This document shows positions 20,060 through 28,377 of a stretch of DNA of 64,000 nucleotides, piece by piece (positions within the stretch are counted from its first letter, which is position 1; each line of letters opens with the position of its first letter). Source of the stretch: Lachnospiraceae bacterium (GTDB lineage Bacteria > Bacillota > Clostridia > Lachnospirales > Lachnospiraceae). The stretch is from contig SVEO01000007.1 in assembly GCA_015057275.1 (NCBI GenBank), forward strand, positions 34,708 to 98,707, given 5' to 3'. A program made the position numbers and the translations under genes. The notes beneath the pieces are model-generated. The model had not been told where the DNA came from. It worked only from the letters and a program-made list of their open reading frames with translations, and did no database searches.

Positions 20060-23000
20060 TTAATCTACCGGAGAAATCTTAATGTAAGTAACATTAATTG
20101 CCTTGTCTGTAGAACGGAAGCTAAGTGTCAACTTACCATCTTTTACAGTAACTTCTGCTGTTGCAGTCTTCTCAGTTGCAAGGTTTAAATTCTCACAAAT
20201 CACGCTTTCCTGATCCGTTCCCATGTTCGCATAAACTGTTGGTAGGTTCGAGCAAGCCCATGGATTCTCAAAACCGATTTCTACCGTATATGTGCCATCT
20301 TCTAATTCAAATGCGTATTCGAGATTTCTGTCGATACCATTCTCATACTGGTTCTTTGTATAACGGTGTGTACCTTCTTTTGGAAGTCCATCCTCGCAGG
20401 TGTTCTGTTCATAACACCATGTATTTGCAGTATACAAACCTGCACTAATGCCGGAACCGTTATACTTGTCAGTCGCATCATCGATTAAGCCCCATGTGTA
20501 ACCTGTCAATGGATCTGCGCCATAAAGCTGCTCGGTTACGCTGTTGTGTGTACCGAATAAGTCGCCTTCGGTTACGGTAGATGGCTCATGGTCACCGCAG
20601 TCCACAAAGTATGCAACGCTCTGGTCAACATCCGCACGAACACCTTCCCCCGGCGTTACAAATGTGATGGTATACTCTTTGCTTGTCGCATGGTCTTCGC
20701 CATAAACAACAACTGCTACATTTGTGTATTTACCGTTTAATGCTACGGTCTGAGCCTGTGCATCGTCAATCACATTACCGTTAAATGTCACATAACCATA
20801 CTTGTCACCGATTGTTACATTCACTGTTGCTTCTGCTGCGTCTTCTTTCAGCGCTACGGTAATATTGTCATCGTCTGCTGTTACCGTACCATCTGCGGAT
20901 GTTACATTGAAATTTGTACTTGTGCCAAAACTGTGAACCGTATACAGGAAGGTACACAGTCTTGCGGAATCATTTTCATCCGCACTTTCAATTGTGAAGG
21001 TTACTGCTTTCTTCTCTACGCCGTCCATAGTCACAGCTTCTACATTTGCTGAAATTACGTCTGCCGGTACCGAAATTGCCACCTGATATTCAGCGTCGGG
21101 ACCACTGTTATTTAATGTTGCTTCGTAAATAACGGATTCACCCAAGGAAATCTTGATTGTCTTGCCGTTATCAGCTTTTGCAAAGGTTGCAAGTAAGGAT
21201 GTCGCTGCTGCGTCATCTACCATCATGCGGTAACTAAAGCCGCCACCTGCCTTAGCATAACGAGAAGTACCGTCTGCTGTTGTTCCGACAGAACCGTTGC
21301 CGATTTCAGTCATCTGATGCAATTCGTCATTTTCATACTGACCGTAACCAGGCTGAACCGTATCTAACAGGTTTGCATCCAATCTGCCGTTTCTCTTGTC
21401 AGACATATACTGAATCACGTTAATCTCAGAACCGCTCTCCACAAACTTCCAGTAAAGGCCGTAACGTTCTGTATGCTGAGAATAGTGAGTTACAAATGTT
21501 AGATTTGCATCTGTATTTGTCAGAGTAAAGGATAAGCCATCCGTTGACTTCACAAGGTTGTCGTTGATGTTTCCCATAAATTCTGCTACTGTGCTACCAT
21601 TTAAAATGTTAATTGTATCGGATTCGCTCGGAACATACTCCGACCCGATTACCTTGCCGGCCGGAATAGATACATTGACACCGGTTGTGGATTGTGTCAT
21701 ACTTTCCGTACCTAATAATGCACTTAATACAACCGGACCGTACTTAAATGCGTATGTGTTCTCTCCATCCGGAAGATTATAAGCTACTACTTCCATCGGA
21801 AGGGTAATTTCAATGACTGTGCCTTCTTTAAACGGACCTACCACAACTGCGTAATTGCCGGAAACCTCCGCTGTATACGCTTCGCCGTTTACTGTGATGG
21901 TTGCATTACCTGCAAGCCAATCCGGGAGTCTAAAATACAGGTCAATATCCGCCCATGCGCCGTTTGTACCCTTAACGGTAAATTTCGCAGTGTTTGATTC
22001 CGGAATGCTTGTTTCCTGTGTGACAATCGCACCCTTTTCTTCCCAAGTAACTAAGGAGCTGATGTACTGATTAATAATTAAGTTATCGTCCTTCTTGAAG
22101 TATATGCTGTCGTTTAACTTTGTGAAGTTCTCCATACCGGAACCGGTACAACACCAGAATTTTGTGAATTTGTCGCCGTACACCTTGAAATATCCGCTTG
22201 CCATCGGCTGGAAGTACATCGTCATACCGGTCTCAGGATTTTGAGAGGACATGATGGCATTTAAAAACGTATTCTCATAGTAATCCGCATACTTCACGTC
22301 GCCGGTAATTTGAAACAATGCTCTTGAGAGTTTTAACATGTTGTATGTATTACATGTTTCACAGTTGCAGTTTGTTCTTTCCGCATCAAGAAAGTAGTCC
22401 TGACCGAAGTGCTCCCACTCACTGTTACCGCCGGTAATGTAGGAATGCTTTTCCGTAACCATCGTCCAGAATGCTTCTGCGTACTCTAAATACAGGTCAG
22501 CCTCAATCGTTTCGCCGTTAATTTCCTTGCCGTCGCAAGCAATATAGCGATTCAACGCACCTAAGAACTTCGGAATGGTTGTGTTCGCATGTCTGTTGTT
22601 CAATGCATCCTTATTGTCATTTAAAACGTTCTGGAATAAAGTAACTTCATCAAAAGAATGTGCTGCTTCCGCATGAGTATCCTTACCGGTAATCGTGTAA
22701 AGTTCATATAGACAGTCATTCATACCGCCGTACTCGATACCAAGTACACGGTTCTTGGTTGCTGCATCCCAGGAGCTGGTACGTCCGTAGCACCAGTCGC
22801 CTAAGCTTGATGCAACTGTCTTTGCATTTTCATAACCGGTTTCCTGATATACATCAATCAAACCTGCTAAAATCTTGTGCATCGTGTACCATGGCACCCA
22901 CGCCTGAGTGTTGATATTTGTCAGGTTCGCTTCCACGTTATCGAACTGCTTTTCCATGTTGTCTTTATCAATAATTGTCGCACCGAAAATATAACCGGTA

Positions 23001-23488
23001 CCAACAGCATCCTGACATTCCTTTAAACCGTCAATCATTGTTTTTAAAATCTCATATAATGCATCCTTGTTCTCATCGCCATCCGGTAGAGATGCATATG
23101 CCTGTGCACAAGCGGTAAGATAGTGACCGACACTGTGTCCGCCGATTAGGGAAGTTTCCCAACCGCCGTATCTTGTCGCACCTTTCATATCCAGTCCTGC
23201 TGTCTGGCGAAATCCGGCAAGTAGCTTGTCTGTCTCAAAACTTAACAAATAAGCCACTTCCAAATCAAATGAATTTTTTAAATAATCATCTGTCATTGTA
23301 ACTTGACCTAATTTGAAAGCTTCTGACCCTGCCAATGATAAATCCTCCTCTTTCTGAGATGCCGGCATAGCACCTGAACCATTCTCTTCTTTTTTACAGC
23401 CACTCAAAAGAAGTGGTACTGCGAAAACTGCCACCAACACAAACGATGAACCGCGACGTAGCAACTCTCTTAATTTACGTTTTGCCAT
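20060..23488 (-). CDS. Secreted GH127 beta-L-arabinofuranosidase, lipoprotein
   Basis: A large protein of about 1142 residues with a lipoprotein signal ending LLLSGC. The catalytic part fits glycoside hydrolase family 127. A zinc site of Glu plus three Cys is visible as NCNCETCNTYN (about Glu377 and Cys379) and FWCCTGSGMEN (about Cys446-447); the first of these paired cysteines is the nucleophile in the family. A glutamate near 357-359 in GGNSEWEHFG is a candidate acid/base. After the alpha/alpha barrel and beta domain come Ig/cadherin-like stretches and a C-terminal malectin-like carbohydrate-binding region starting around VDCGDHEPST. It probably releases beta-L-arabinofuranose from plant glycans at the cell surface. 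The start is uncertain between 23488 and 23494 (GGAGG 9 or 3 bases away). It is a single-gene unit with its own promoter and terminator. Confidence 0.88.
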   Translation of the reverse strand: MAKRKLRELLRRGSSFVLVAVFAVPLLLSGCKKEENGSGAMPASQKEEDLSLAGSEAFKLGQVTMTDDYLKNSFDLEVAYLLSFETDKLLAGFRQTAGLDMKGATRYGGWETSLIGGHSVGHYLTACAQAYASLPDGDENKDALYEILKTMIDGLKECQDAVGTGYIFGATIIDKDNMEKQFDNVEANLTNINTQAWVPWYTMHKILAGLIDVYQETGYENAKTVASSLGDWCYGRTSSWDAATKNRVLGIEYGGMNDCLYELYTITGKDTHAEAAHSFDEVTLFQNVLNDNKDALNNRHANTTIPKFLGALNRYIACDGKEINGETIEADLYLEYAEAFWTMVTEKHSYITGGNSEWEHFGQDYFLDAERTNCNCETCNTYNMLKLSRALFQITGDVKYADYYENTFLNAIMSSQNPETGMTMYFQPMASGYFKVYGDKFTKFWCCTGSGMENFTKLNDSIYFKKDDNLIINQYISSLVTWEEKGAIVTQETSIPESNTAKFTVKGTNGAWADIDLYFRLPDWLAGNATITVNGEAYTAEVSGNYAVVVGPFKEGTVIEITLPMEVVAYNLPDGENTYAFKYGPVVLSALLGTESMTQSTTGVNVSIPAGKVIGSEYVPSESDTINILNGSTVAEFMGNINDNLVKSTDGLSFTLTNTDANLTFVTHYSQHTERYGLYWKFVESGSEINVIQYMSDKRNGRLDANLLDTVQPGYGQYENDELHQMTEIGNGSVGTTADGTSRYAKAGGGFSYRMMVDDAAATSLLATFAKADNGKTIKISLGESVIYEATLNNSGPDAEYQVAISVPADVISANVEAVTMDGVEKKAVTFTIESADENDSARLCTFLYTVHSFGTSTNFNVTSADGTVTADDDNITVALKEDAAEATVNVTIGDKYGYVTFNGNVIDDAQAQTVALNGKYTNVAVVVYGEDHATSKEYTITFVTPGEGVRADVDQSVAYFVDCGDHEPSTVTEGDLFGTHNSVTEQLYGADPLTGYTWGLIDDATDKYNGSGISAGLYTANTWCYEQNTCEDGLPKEGTHRYTKNQYENGIDRNLEYAFELEDGTYTVEIGFENPWACSNLPTVYANMGTDQESVICENLNLATEKTATAEVTVKDGKLTLSFRSTDKAINVTYIKISPVD

Positions 23489-23552
23489 AAACATATTCCT
23501 CCTTCTCGCTATGTTTTTGCACAAGTACCTCAAGGGCACATTTTATGGTAAT

Positions 23553-23581
23553 AATATACTATTTTTTAGTTATATTGTAAA
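23553..23581 (-). promoter_or_regulatory. Promoter of GH127 gene
   Basis: TTTACA (23576-23581), a 17-base spacer and TATATT (23553-23558) on the minus strand, about 65 bases before the start codon. Confidence 0.65.
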
Positions 23582-23640
23582 TGTAAGAAAGTAAGAATAT
23601 GTTTAAAAAGGTTATCTCATTGTAAAATAGGCATAGAAAA

Positions 23641-23673
23641 AAGACCCTGTGCGGACAAACCGTACAGGGTCTT
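23641..23673 (-). terminator. Terminator of rplJ-rplL
   Basis: Stem AAGACCCTGTGCGG / CCGTACAGGGTCTT, with one mismatch, followed on the minus strand by TTTTTT. It lies 38 bases after the rplL stop. Confidence 0.9.
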
Positions 23674-23710
23674 GCTTGATCTTGGAATGTTCAAAAATCA
23701 GCGGAGTTAC

Positions 23711-24073
23711 TTATTTAATTGTAACCTTAGCGCCAACTTCTTCTAACTGAGCCTTTAATGCTTCAGCTTCTGCCTTAGAAACGCCTTCCTTGATGGTCTT
23801 CGGAGCGTTATCAACAACATCCTTAGCTTCCTTTAAGCCTAAACCGGAAGCATCCTTAACAACCTTGATAACCTTAACCTTGTTTGCGCCAACTTCTGTT
23901 AACTCAACGTCGAACTCTGTCTTTTCTTCAGCAGCCTCAGCAGGACCAGCAGCAGCTACAACAACGCCAGCAGCAGCGGATACGCCGAATTCTTCTTCAC
24001 AAGCCTTAACTAATTCGTTTAATTCTAAAACGGATAAACCTTTAATTACCTCAATGATTTCCTGAGTAGTCAT
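23711..24073 (-). CDS. rplL: Ribosomal protein L7/L12
   Basis: A 120-residue stalk protein of the large subunit, binding elongation factors. It has the N-terminal dimer helix region ([20 protein letters not shown]), an alanine-rich hinge, and the C-terminal domain with KVKVIKVVK and [15 protein letters not shown]. The ATG at 24073 has GGAGG 8 bases upstream; the ATG at 24088 overlaps that site. It lies 83 bases downstream of rplJ. Confidence 0.98.
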   Translation of the reverse strand: MTTQEIIEVIKGLSVLELNELVKACEEEFGVSAAAGVVVAAAGPAEAAEEKTEFDVELTEVGANKVKVIKVVKDASGLGLKEAKDVVDNAPKTIKEGVSKAEAEALKAQLEEVGAKVTIK

Positions 24074-24156
24074 TTTTAAATCCTCCATGATTCTTTATTG
24101 CAGGTCTTACCTGCCTGATTTGATTTTTGTTTTTGGTTTTCTAACCGAAACAGCAC

Positions 24157-24654
24157 TTATGCGTTAGCTTCTTCGTTCTTTTCAGCAATCTGCTTAATAA
24201 CACGAGCGAAGTTTGCGATCGGTGACTGCAAGCTTCCAAGTAACTTGGAAATAAGAACTTCTCTGGATGGGATAGATGCGATTACAGCCATACCCTTTGC
24301 ATCGTAGTAAGTTCCTTCTACAACACCAGCCTTTATTTCAAGATCTGGAGCTGTCTTTGCAACGTCACTTAAGATTCTTGCTGCTGCTGTTGCATCATCC
24401 TTGCTGATAGCAATTGCAGTAGGACCTTCTAAGTGAGGTGCTAATGTCTCGAATTCTGTTCCCTTGATAGCGAAGTTGATCATTGTGTTCTTGTAAACCT
24501 TGTACACAATGCCAGCTTCTCTCATCTTCTTACGAAGGATCGTATCCTGCTCTACTGTTAAACCACGATAGTCAACAAGTACAGCGGACGCAGCTCCATC
24601 AAGATGGGAAGCGATTTCTTCAACGATTGGCTTTTTGATTTCTACTTTAGCCAT
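24157..24654 (-). CDS. rplJ: Ribosomal protein L10
   Basis: A 165-residue base of the ribosomal stalk, binding 23S rRNA and L7/L12 dimers through its C-terminal helix. The block AAVLVDYRGLTVEQDTILRK and YKVYKNTMINFAIKG are the L10 signatures. A leader RNA of L10 type precedes it, so expression is likely repressed by its own L10(L12) complex. It is transcribed from its own promoter at 24926-24954. Confidence 0.97.
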   Translation of the reverse strand: MAKVEIKKPIVEEIASHLDGAASAVLVDYRGLTVEQDTILRKKMREAGIVYKVYKNTMINFAIKGTEFETLAPHLEGPTAIAISKDDATAAARILSDVAKTAPDLEIKAGVVEGTYYDAKGMAVIASIPSREVLISKLLGSLQSPIANFARVIKQIAEKNEEANA

Positions 24655-24784
24655 GCCTTTTGCCTCCTTATAAAATTTGTACCGAAGTACGAAAAAGACT
24701 TGCCTTTTGACATGGAATTTCTATGCAATTGTACAAGAAAATCTGTACAATGTCGCGACATTCACCGTTATCCGACTTATTGTT

Positions 24785-24922
24785 CGCGCAAAAAAATCCC
24801 TCTCTGCCTAGACAGAGAGGGGCAAAATTCAACATGAATCTTTCCTCGGCAGGCATTCTTTAAGTGAGTTTCCTCACACCTGCTGTCTACGGCAAGTAAA
24901 TGGTCACGTTTCCGTAACCTTG
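24785..24922 (-). promoter_or_regulatory. L10 ribosomal-protein leader RNA
   Basis: Fills most of the 316-base gap between rplA and rplJ. The minus-strand RNA contains CCGTAGACAGCAGGTG, CTTAA, and CCTGCCGAGG, matching the kink-turn L10-binding leader of Firmicutes. A terminator hairpin (24798-24821) follows. When L10 is in excess it binds the leader and favours termination. Confidence 0.85.
24790..24821 (-). terminator. Attenuator hairpin of L10 leader
   Basis: Stem CCCTCTCTG (24798-24806) / CAGAGAGGG (24813-24821) followed on the minus strand by a run of T (24790-24797). It can end transcription before rplJ. Confidence 0.85.
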
Positions 24923-24925
24923 TGC

Positions 24926-24954
24926 ATCATAGCACATAATTTATATGATGTCAA
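24926..24954 (-). promoter_or_regulatory. Sigma-A promoter of rplJ-rplL
   Basis: TTGACA (24949-24954), a 17-base spacer and TATGAT (24926-24931) on the minus strand, just after the rplA stop. Confidence 0.88.
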
Positions 24955-24970
24955 TCATTTTTTCTTAAGA

Positions 24971-25663
24971 TTAAGCTAACTTGTTAGGATTAATCTTAAT
25001 GCCAGGGCCCATAGTTGTAGTAACTGTTACGCTCTTTAAGTACTGACCCTTAACAGCGCTTGGTCTAGCCTTGTTGACTGCATCAACTAATGTCTGGAAG
25101 TTGTCTGCTAACTGTTCTTCTGTGAAAGAAGCCTTACCAATTGGCACATGAATGATGTTTGTCTTATCAAGTCTGTATTCAATCTTACCAGCCTTGATAT
25201 CAGCGATAGCCTTTGTTACGTCCATAGTAACGGTACCAGCCTTCGGGTTTGGCATTAAGCCCTTAGGACCAAGTACACGACCTAAACGACCAACAACGCC
25301 CATCATGTTCGGAGTAGCTACAACTACGTCAAAATCTAACCAGCCTTCGTTCTGAATCTTCGGAACTAATTCCTCAGCACCAACGAAATCTGCGCCAGCT
25401 GCTAAAGCTTCATCAGCCTTATCACCCTTAGCGAATACTAATACGCGTACCGTCTTACCTGTTCCGTGTGGCAATACAACTGCACCACGAACCTGCTGGT
25501 CTGCATGACGTCCGTCACAACCTGTTCTGATGTGTACTTCTACTGTTTCGTCAAATTTAGCTACAGCAGACTTCTTTGCTAACGCAATCGCATCTGCCGG
25601 ATCATAAAGAGTTGTTCTATCTACTGCCTTTGCAGCTTCGATATATTTCTTACCTCTTTTCAT
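24971..25663 (-). CDS. rplA: Ribosomal protein L1
   Basis: A 230-residue protein that binds the 23S rRNA L1 stalk. It begins [16 protein letters not shown] and contains [20 protein letters not shown] and [13 protein letters not shown], the L1 signature. In many bacteria L1 also represses its own operon by binding a leader that mimics the rRNA site. A matching element lies at 25679-25706 just before this gene. It follows rplK in the standard order. Confidence 0.98.
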   Translation of the reverse strand: MKRGKKYIEAAKAVDRTTLYDPADAIALAKKSAVAKFDETVEVHIRTGCDGRHADQQVRGAVVLPHGTGKTVRVLVFAKGDKADEALAAGADFVGAEELVPKIQNEGWLDFDVVVATPNMMGVVGRLGRVLGPKGLMPNPKAGTVTMDVTKAIADIKAGKIEYRLDKTNIIHVPIGKASFTEEQLADNFQTLVDAVNKARPSAVKGQYLKSVTVTTTMGPGIKINPNKLA

Positions 25664-25678
25664 ATTAAAAACCTCCTT

Positions 25679-25706
25679 GTGGTATTAGCGGAAGATATCC
25701 TCCCAC
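25679..25706 (-). promoter_or_regulatory. L1-binding-like element before rplA
   Basis: On the minus strand GTGGGAGG is followed by TAATACCAC, so GTGG and CCAC can pair around a GAGG-containing loop. The GTGGGAGG sequence also occurs in the L1-stalk helix of 23S rRNA. It overlaps the sequence just ahead of the rplA Shine-Dalgarno site. A very similar element precedes rplK. Likely a translational operator for L1. Confidence 0.68.
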
Positions 25707-25780
25707 GTGTCTCATATTTTTTCTACGAATTACAAATTGTAAAATGCGTTCCGTTAAAACGGATACTTTGTTCTTACAGA

Positions 25781-26206
25781 TTAGTCTACTACTGTGATAC
25801 CCATGGAACGAGCTGTTCCTGCGATCATGCTCATAGCCGCTTCCAAGCTACCTGCGTTTAAGTCAGGCATCTTAATCTCAGCAATCTTCTGGATTTCAGC
25901 CTTGCTGATTGTAGCAACCTTTGTCTTGTTTGGAGCAGCGGAACCGCTCTTAATCTTACAAGCCTGCTTTAATAAAACCGGAGCCGGCGGAGTCTTTGTG
26001 ATGAAGCTAAAGCTTCTATCAGAATAAACTGTGATAACAACCGGAATGATTGTACCAACCTGATCTGCTGTTCTTGCGTTGAACTCCTTTGTAAACTGAA
26101 CAATGTTTACACCCTTAGAACCAAGAGCCGGACCTACCGGTGGTGCTGGTGTAGCTTTGCCACCAGGAATCTGTAACTTAATATATGCTTCTACTTTCTT
26201 AGCCAT
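25781..26206 (-). CDS. rplK: Ribosomal protein L11
   Basis: A 141-residue protein at the GTPase-associated centre of the large subunit. [12 protein letters not shown] and [20 protein letters not shown] are the L11 N-terminal signature, and the RNA-binding C-terminal domain ends [12 protein letters not shown]. The ATG at 26206 has GGAGG 7 bases upstream; the longer reading frame to 26251 runs through the regulatory element and lacks a site. Confidence 0.98.
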   Translation of the reverse strand: MAKKVEAYIKLQIPGGKATPAPPVGPALGSKGVNIVQFTKEFNARTADQVGTIIPVVITVYSDRSFSFITKTPPAPVLLKQACKIKSGSAAPNKTKVATISKAEIQKIAEIKMPDLNAGSLEAAMSMIAGTARSMGITVVD

Positions 26207-26225
26207 AATGGCACCTCCTAAAAAT

Positions 26226-26251
26226 GTGGTATTATCGGGAATCCCTCCCAC
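26226..26251 (-). promoter_or_regulatory. L1-binding-like element before rplK
   Basis: Minus-strand GTGGGAGG, a short spacer, then TAATACCAC, as in the element before rplA. It lies 20 bases upstream of the rplK start and includes the flanks needed for a GTGG/CCAC stem. Likely the main L1 autoregulatory operator of the rplK-rplA operon. Confidence 0.7.
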
Positions 26252-26399
26252 GTCCCGCGATCTTCGCAGGCACTTTGTTTCATCATCTTCGTAACGTTAT
26301 GATACACTTTGACGATATTCGTACCCATCAGATTTAAAGAAAATCTAATGTATTTCGTATTTCTACGATTTGTTGCAGGCTCATGCCTACACACCTGAC

Positions 26400-26915
26400 T
26401 TACATTTTTTCGACTTCAGCGAAACCTAATTCGACCGGAGTCTCTCTGCCAAACATCTCGACATAAATCATAATTGTTTTGCGGTTTGAATCAATACGCT
26501 TAATCTCACCAACGGTATCTTTCCAAGCTCCCGTCTTAACCTTAACCGTATCGCCTTCTGCAAAGTCAACAACGATTTCTTTCTGTTTGATTCCCAAAGG
26601 CAGCATTTCTTCCTCTGTCAACGGCACCGGCTTGGAACCAGGTCCTACAAAGCCCGTAACGCCGCGAGTGTTTCTTACAACATACCATGTATCGTCGTCC
26701 ATAATCATATGAAGCAATACATAGCCCGGAAACAATTTTTTCTGCGTTACTTTGTTTGCACCGTTTTTTACCTCTACAACATCCTGCATCGGTACAACAA
26801 CCTCTAAAATCTGCTCTTGGAGTTTTCTGTTTTCGATTGTCTTTTCGATGTTTGCCTTCACCTTATTCTCGTAACCGGAATAAGTGTGTACAACATACCA
26901 CTTTGCTTCTGACAT
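26400..26915 (-). CDS. nusG: Transcription factor NusG
   Basis: A 171-residue RNA polymerase-associated factor. The NGN domain begins KWYVVHTYSGYENKVK and includes FPGYVLLHMIMDD; a C-terminal KOW motif is seen in EGDTVKVKTGAWKDTVGEI. It acts in elongation, pausing and ribosome coupling. It stands between secE and rplK, the conserved order. A 190-base gap to rplK holds the L1 element and little else I recognise. Confidence 0.97.
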   Translation of the reverse strand: MSEAKWYVVHTYSGYENKVKANIEKTIENRKLQEQILEVVVPMQDVVEVKNGANKVTQKKLFPGYVLLHMIMDDDTWYVVRNTRGVTGFVGPGSKPVPLTEEEMLPLGIKQKEIVVDFAEGDTVKVKTGAWKDTVGEIKRIDSNRKTIMIYVEMFGRETPVELGFAEVEKM

Positions 26916-26936
26916 ACCTCTTACCTCGCTTAGGAA

Positions 26937-27137
26937 TTATCCGATAATAAAATCAAGACCGATTTGAACTAACATATCGATTACCTTAATCAGTGCTCCT
27001 AAAACTGCGGAAATCAGTACAACTGCAACGGTCTGCTTACAAATTGTTGTTTTGTCAGGCCATACAACCTTCTTAAACTCGCTCTTCAAACCTTTGAAGA
27101 AGCCTGTTTTTGAAGCTTTCTTTGTGGTTTCTCCCAT
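26937..27137 (-). CDS. secE: Preprotein translocase subunit SecE
   Basis: A 66-residue single-span subunit of the SecYEG channel. A basic amphipathic helix with FKGLKSEFKKVVWPDK, the SecE signature, is followed by one membrane helix. The ATG at 27137 (MGETTKK) has GGAG 7 bases upstream and is preferred over the earlier ATG at 27158. It sits between rpmG and nusG. Confidence 0.95.
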   Translation of the reverse strand: MGETTKKASKTGFFKGLKSEFKKVVWPDKTTICKQTVAVVLISAVLGALIKVIDMLVQIGLDFIIG

Positions 27138-27168
27138 GATTTCACTCCTCGCTGTCATCCAAGACGAA

Positions 27169-27318
27169 TTATTTTGTCTCCTTGTGTAATGTATGACTCT
27201 TGCAGAATCTACAATACTTCTTTGTTTCCATTCTGTCTGGATGTGCTTTCTTGTCCTTCGTCATGTTGTAATTACGTTGTTTACACTCAGTACATGCCAA
27301 TGTAATCTTTACACGCAC
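27169..27318 (-). CDS. rpmG: Ribosomal protein L33 (zinc-binding form)
   Basis: A 49-residue gene with a GTG start and GGAGG 8 bases upstream. The product reads [16 protein letters not shown] and later [17 protein letters not shown], the L33 pattern. Two CxxC pairs (CTEC and CRFC) mark the zinc-binding C+ form. It lies directly before secE and nusG in the standard Firmicute order. Confidence 0.95.
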   Translation of the reverse strand: MRVKITLACTECKQRNYNMTKDKKAHPDRMETKKYCRFCKSHTLHKETK

Positions 27319-27416
27319 AGCTTCCACCTCCAATTGTTATTTTCGTTGGTAAATTTGGCCTCTTATCTGCCAAATTTTTGGCATAAAAAAAAGACCTCTG
27401 CTTTTTACCGCTACTT

Positions 27417-27445
27417 AATATAACATACCGAATTCATTACGTCAA
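27417..27445 (-). promoter_or_regulatory. Sigma-A promoter of rpmG-secE-nusG operon
   Basis: TTGACG (27440-27445), a 17-base spacer and TATATT (27417-27422) on the minus strand, with about 95 bases of leader before rpmG. The leader holds a GCCAAA/TTTGGC inverted repeat of unknown role. Confidence 0.8.
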
Positions 27446-27627
27446 CTAAAAAATTGAAAATAACGAGGAAAATCAACATAAATTTCCATGCTTGCCTAGA
27501 AAATTTTATTGGTTTGACGATAATACAGAACGCGTAACGCCGGGCGCCAGCCCAGAGTTACGAATGCCGCAGCTTTAAGAGCCTTATAAGAGCTAAACAG
27601 CCGTTTTTCAATCCTCAATCCTCAAGA
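27446..27627. other. Intergenic stretch with GC-rich hairpin
   Basis: No gene is visible between comFC and the rpmG promoter. The one clear structure is at 27533-27562, where CGTAAC / GTTACG enclose GGGC / GCCC. It lacks a T run on either side, so it is not an obvious terminator. Confidence 0.5.
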
Positions 27628-28377
27628 CTATCTGCCATCTTCCATTGCCAGACAATAGCAATCGACAAGTTTCGCACCGTGCTTCATCAAAACCTTGGCG
27701 CAGGCATCTGCCGTGGCGCCGGTTGTATAAATATCGTCAATGAGTAAAATCCGCTCCGGAACTTTGTTCCCCTGCACTGCGAAAGCATTCTGTAGATTTT
27801 TCCGGCGCTCTGCTTTACTCAGCTCTTTCATCGGCGCCGTTGCCTTGCTTCGAATAAGAAGCTTAGCCGCAAGCGGCAGACCAGTGCGCAAGCTGATTTC
27901 CTTCGCCAGACACTCCGCCTGATTGTAACCGCGCATTTTCCTTCGTTTTTTGTGCAACGGCACCGGAACAATGGCATCATAGCTTGCATATAGACGCTCA
28001 GCGCCGATTTTTCTCGTCATCTGCCATCCGTAATAAAAAGCATATTCGTAACGCTTTTTATATTTAAATTGATAAATGGACTGCTTCATCGCATCATTGT
28101 ATTTATACATCGAGAATGCCCGTCGGTAAACATGCTTCTCCATCTGGCACTCCTCACAGTATTCCTGCTGCGTGCTCACTAACGGTCTGCCGCATTTTTC
28201 GCACATTGGCTCGCGGATGACGGTCAGCATCTTCACACATTCCGGACAAATGAAGCCATTTTTCCCATGTACTACTTCGGCACATACCGGACAGCTACGC
28301 GGAAATATAGTATTCAAAGCAGTTTCCTTTAGCAGATGAATCTTCCATTTTGTTCTAATTTTCGTCGAATCCTTCAA
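27628..28377 (-). CDS. comFC: ComF-family phosphoribosyltransferase-like protein
   Basis: A protein of about 249 residues with an N-terminal zinc-ribbon region of four CxxC pairs (CPVC, CPEC, CEKC, CEEC) and a C-terminal phosphoribosyltransferase-like domain with the PRPP loop ILLIDDIYTTGATADAC. ComFC acts in DNA uptake or processing during competence. I prefer the TTG at 28377, which has GGAGG 6 bases upstream; a GTG at 28398 is possible. The gene overlaps the end of recD2, so the two are coupled. No other competence genes are next to it. Confidence 0.85.
   Translation of the reverse strand: MKDSTKIRTKWKIHLLKETALNTIFPRSCPVCAEVVHGKNGFICPECVKMLTVIREPMCEKCGRPLVSTQQEYCEECQMEKHVYRRAFSMYKYNDAMKQSIYQFKYKKRYEYAFYYGWQMTRKIGAERLYASYDAIVPVPLHKKRRKMRGYNQAECLAKEISLRTGLPLAAKLLIRSKATAPMKELSKAERRKNLQNAFAVQGNKVPERILLIDDIYTTGATADACAKVLMKHGAKLVDCYCLAMEDGR

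Noticed and set aside
27533..27562. Terminator of comFC
   Set aside because: The hairpin has no T run on the minus strand, so it does not look like an intrinsic terminator.
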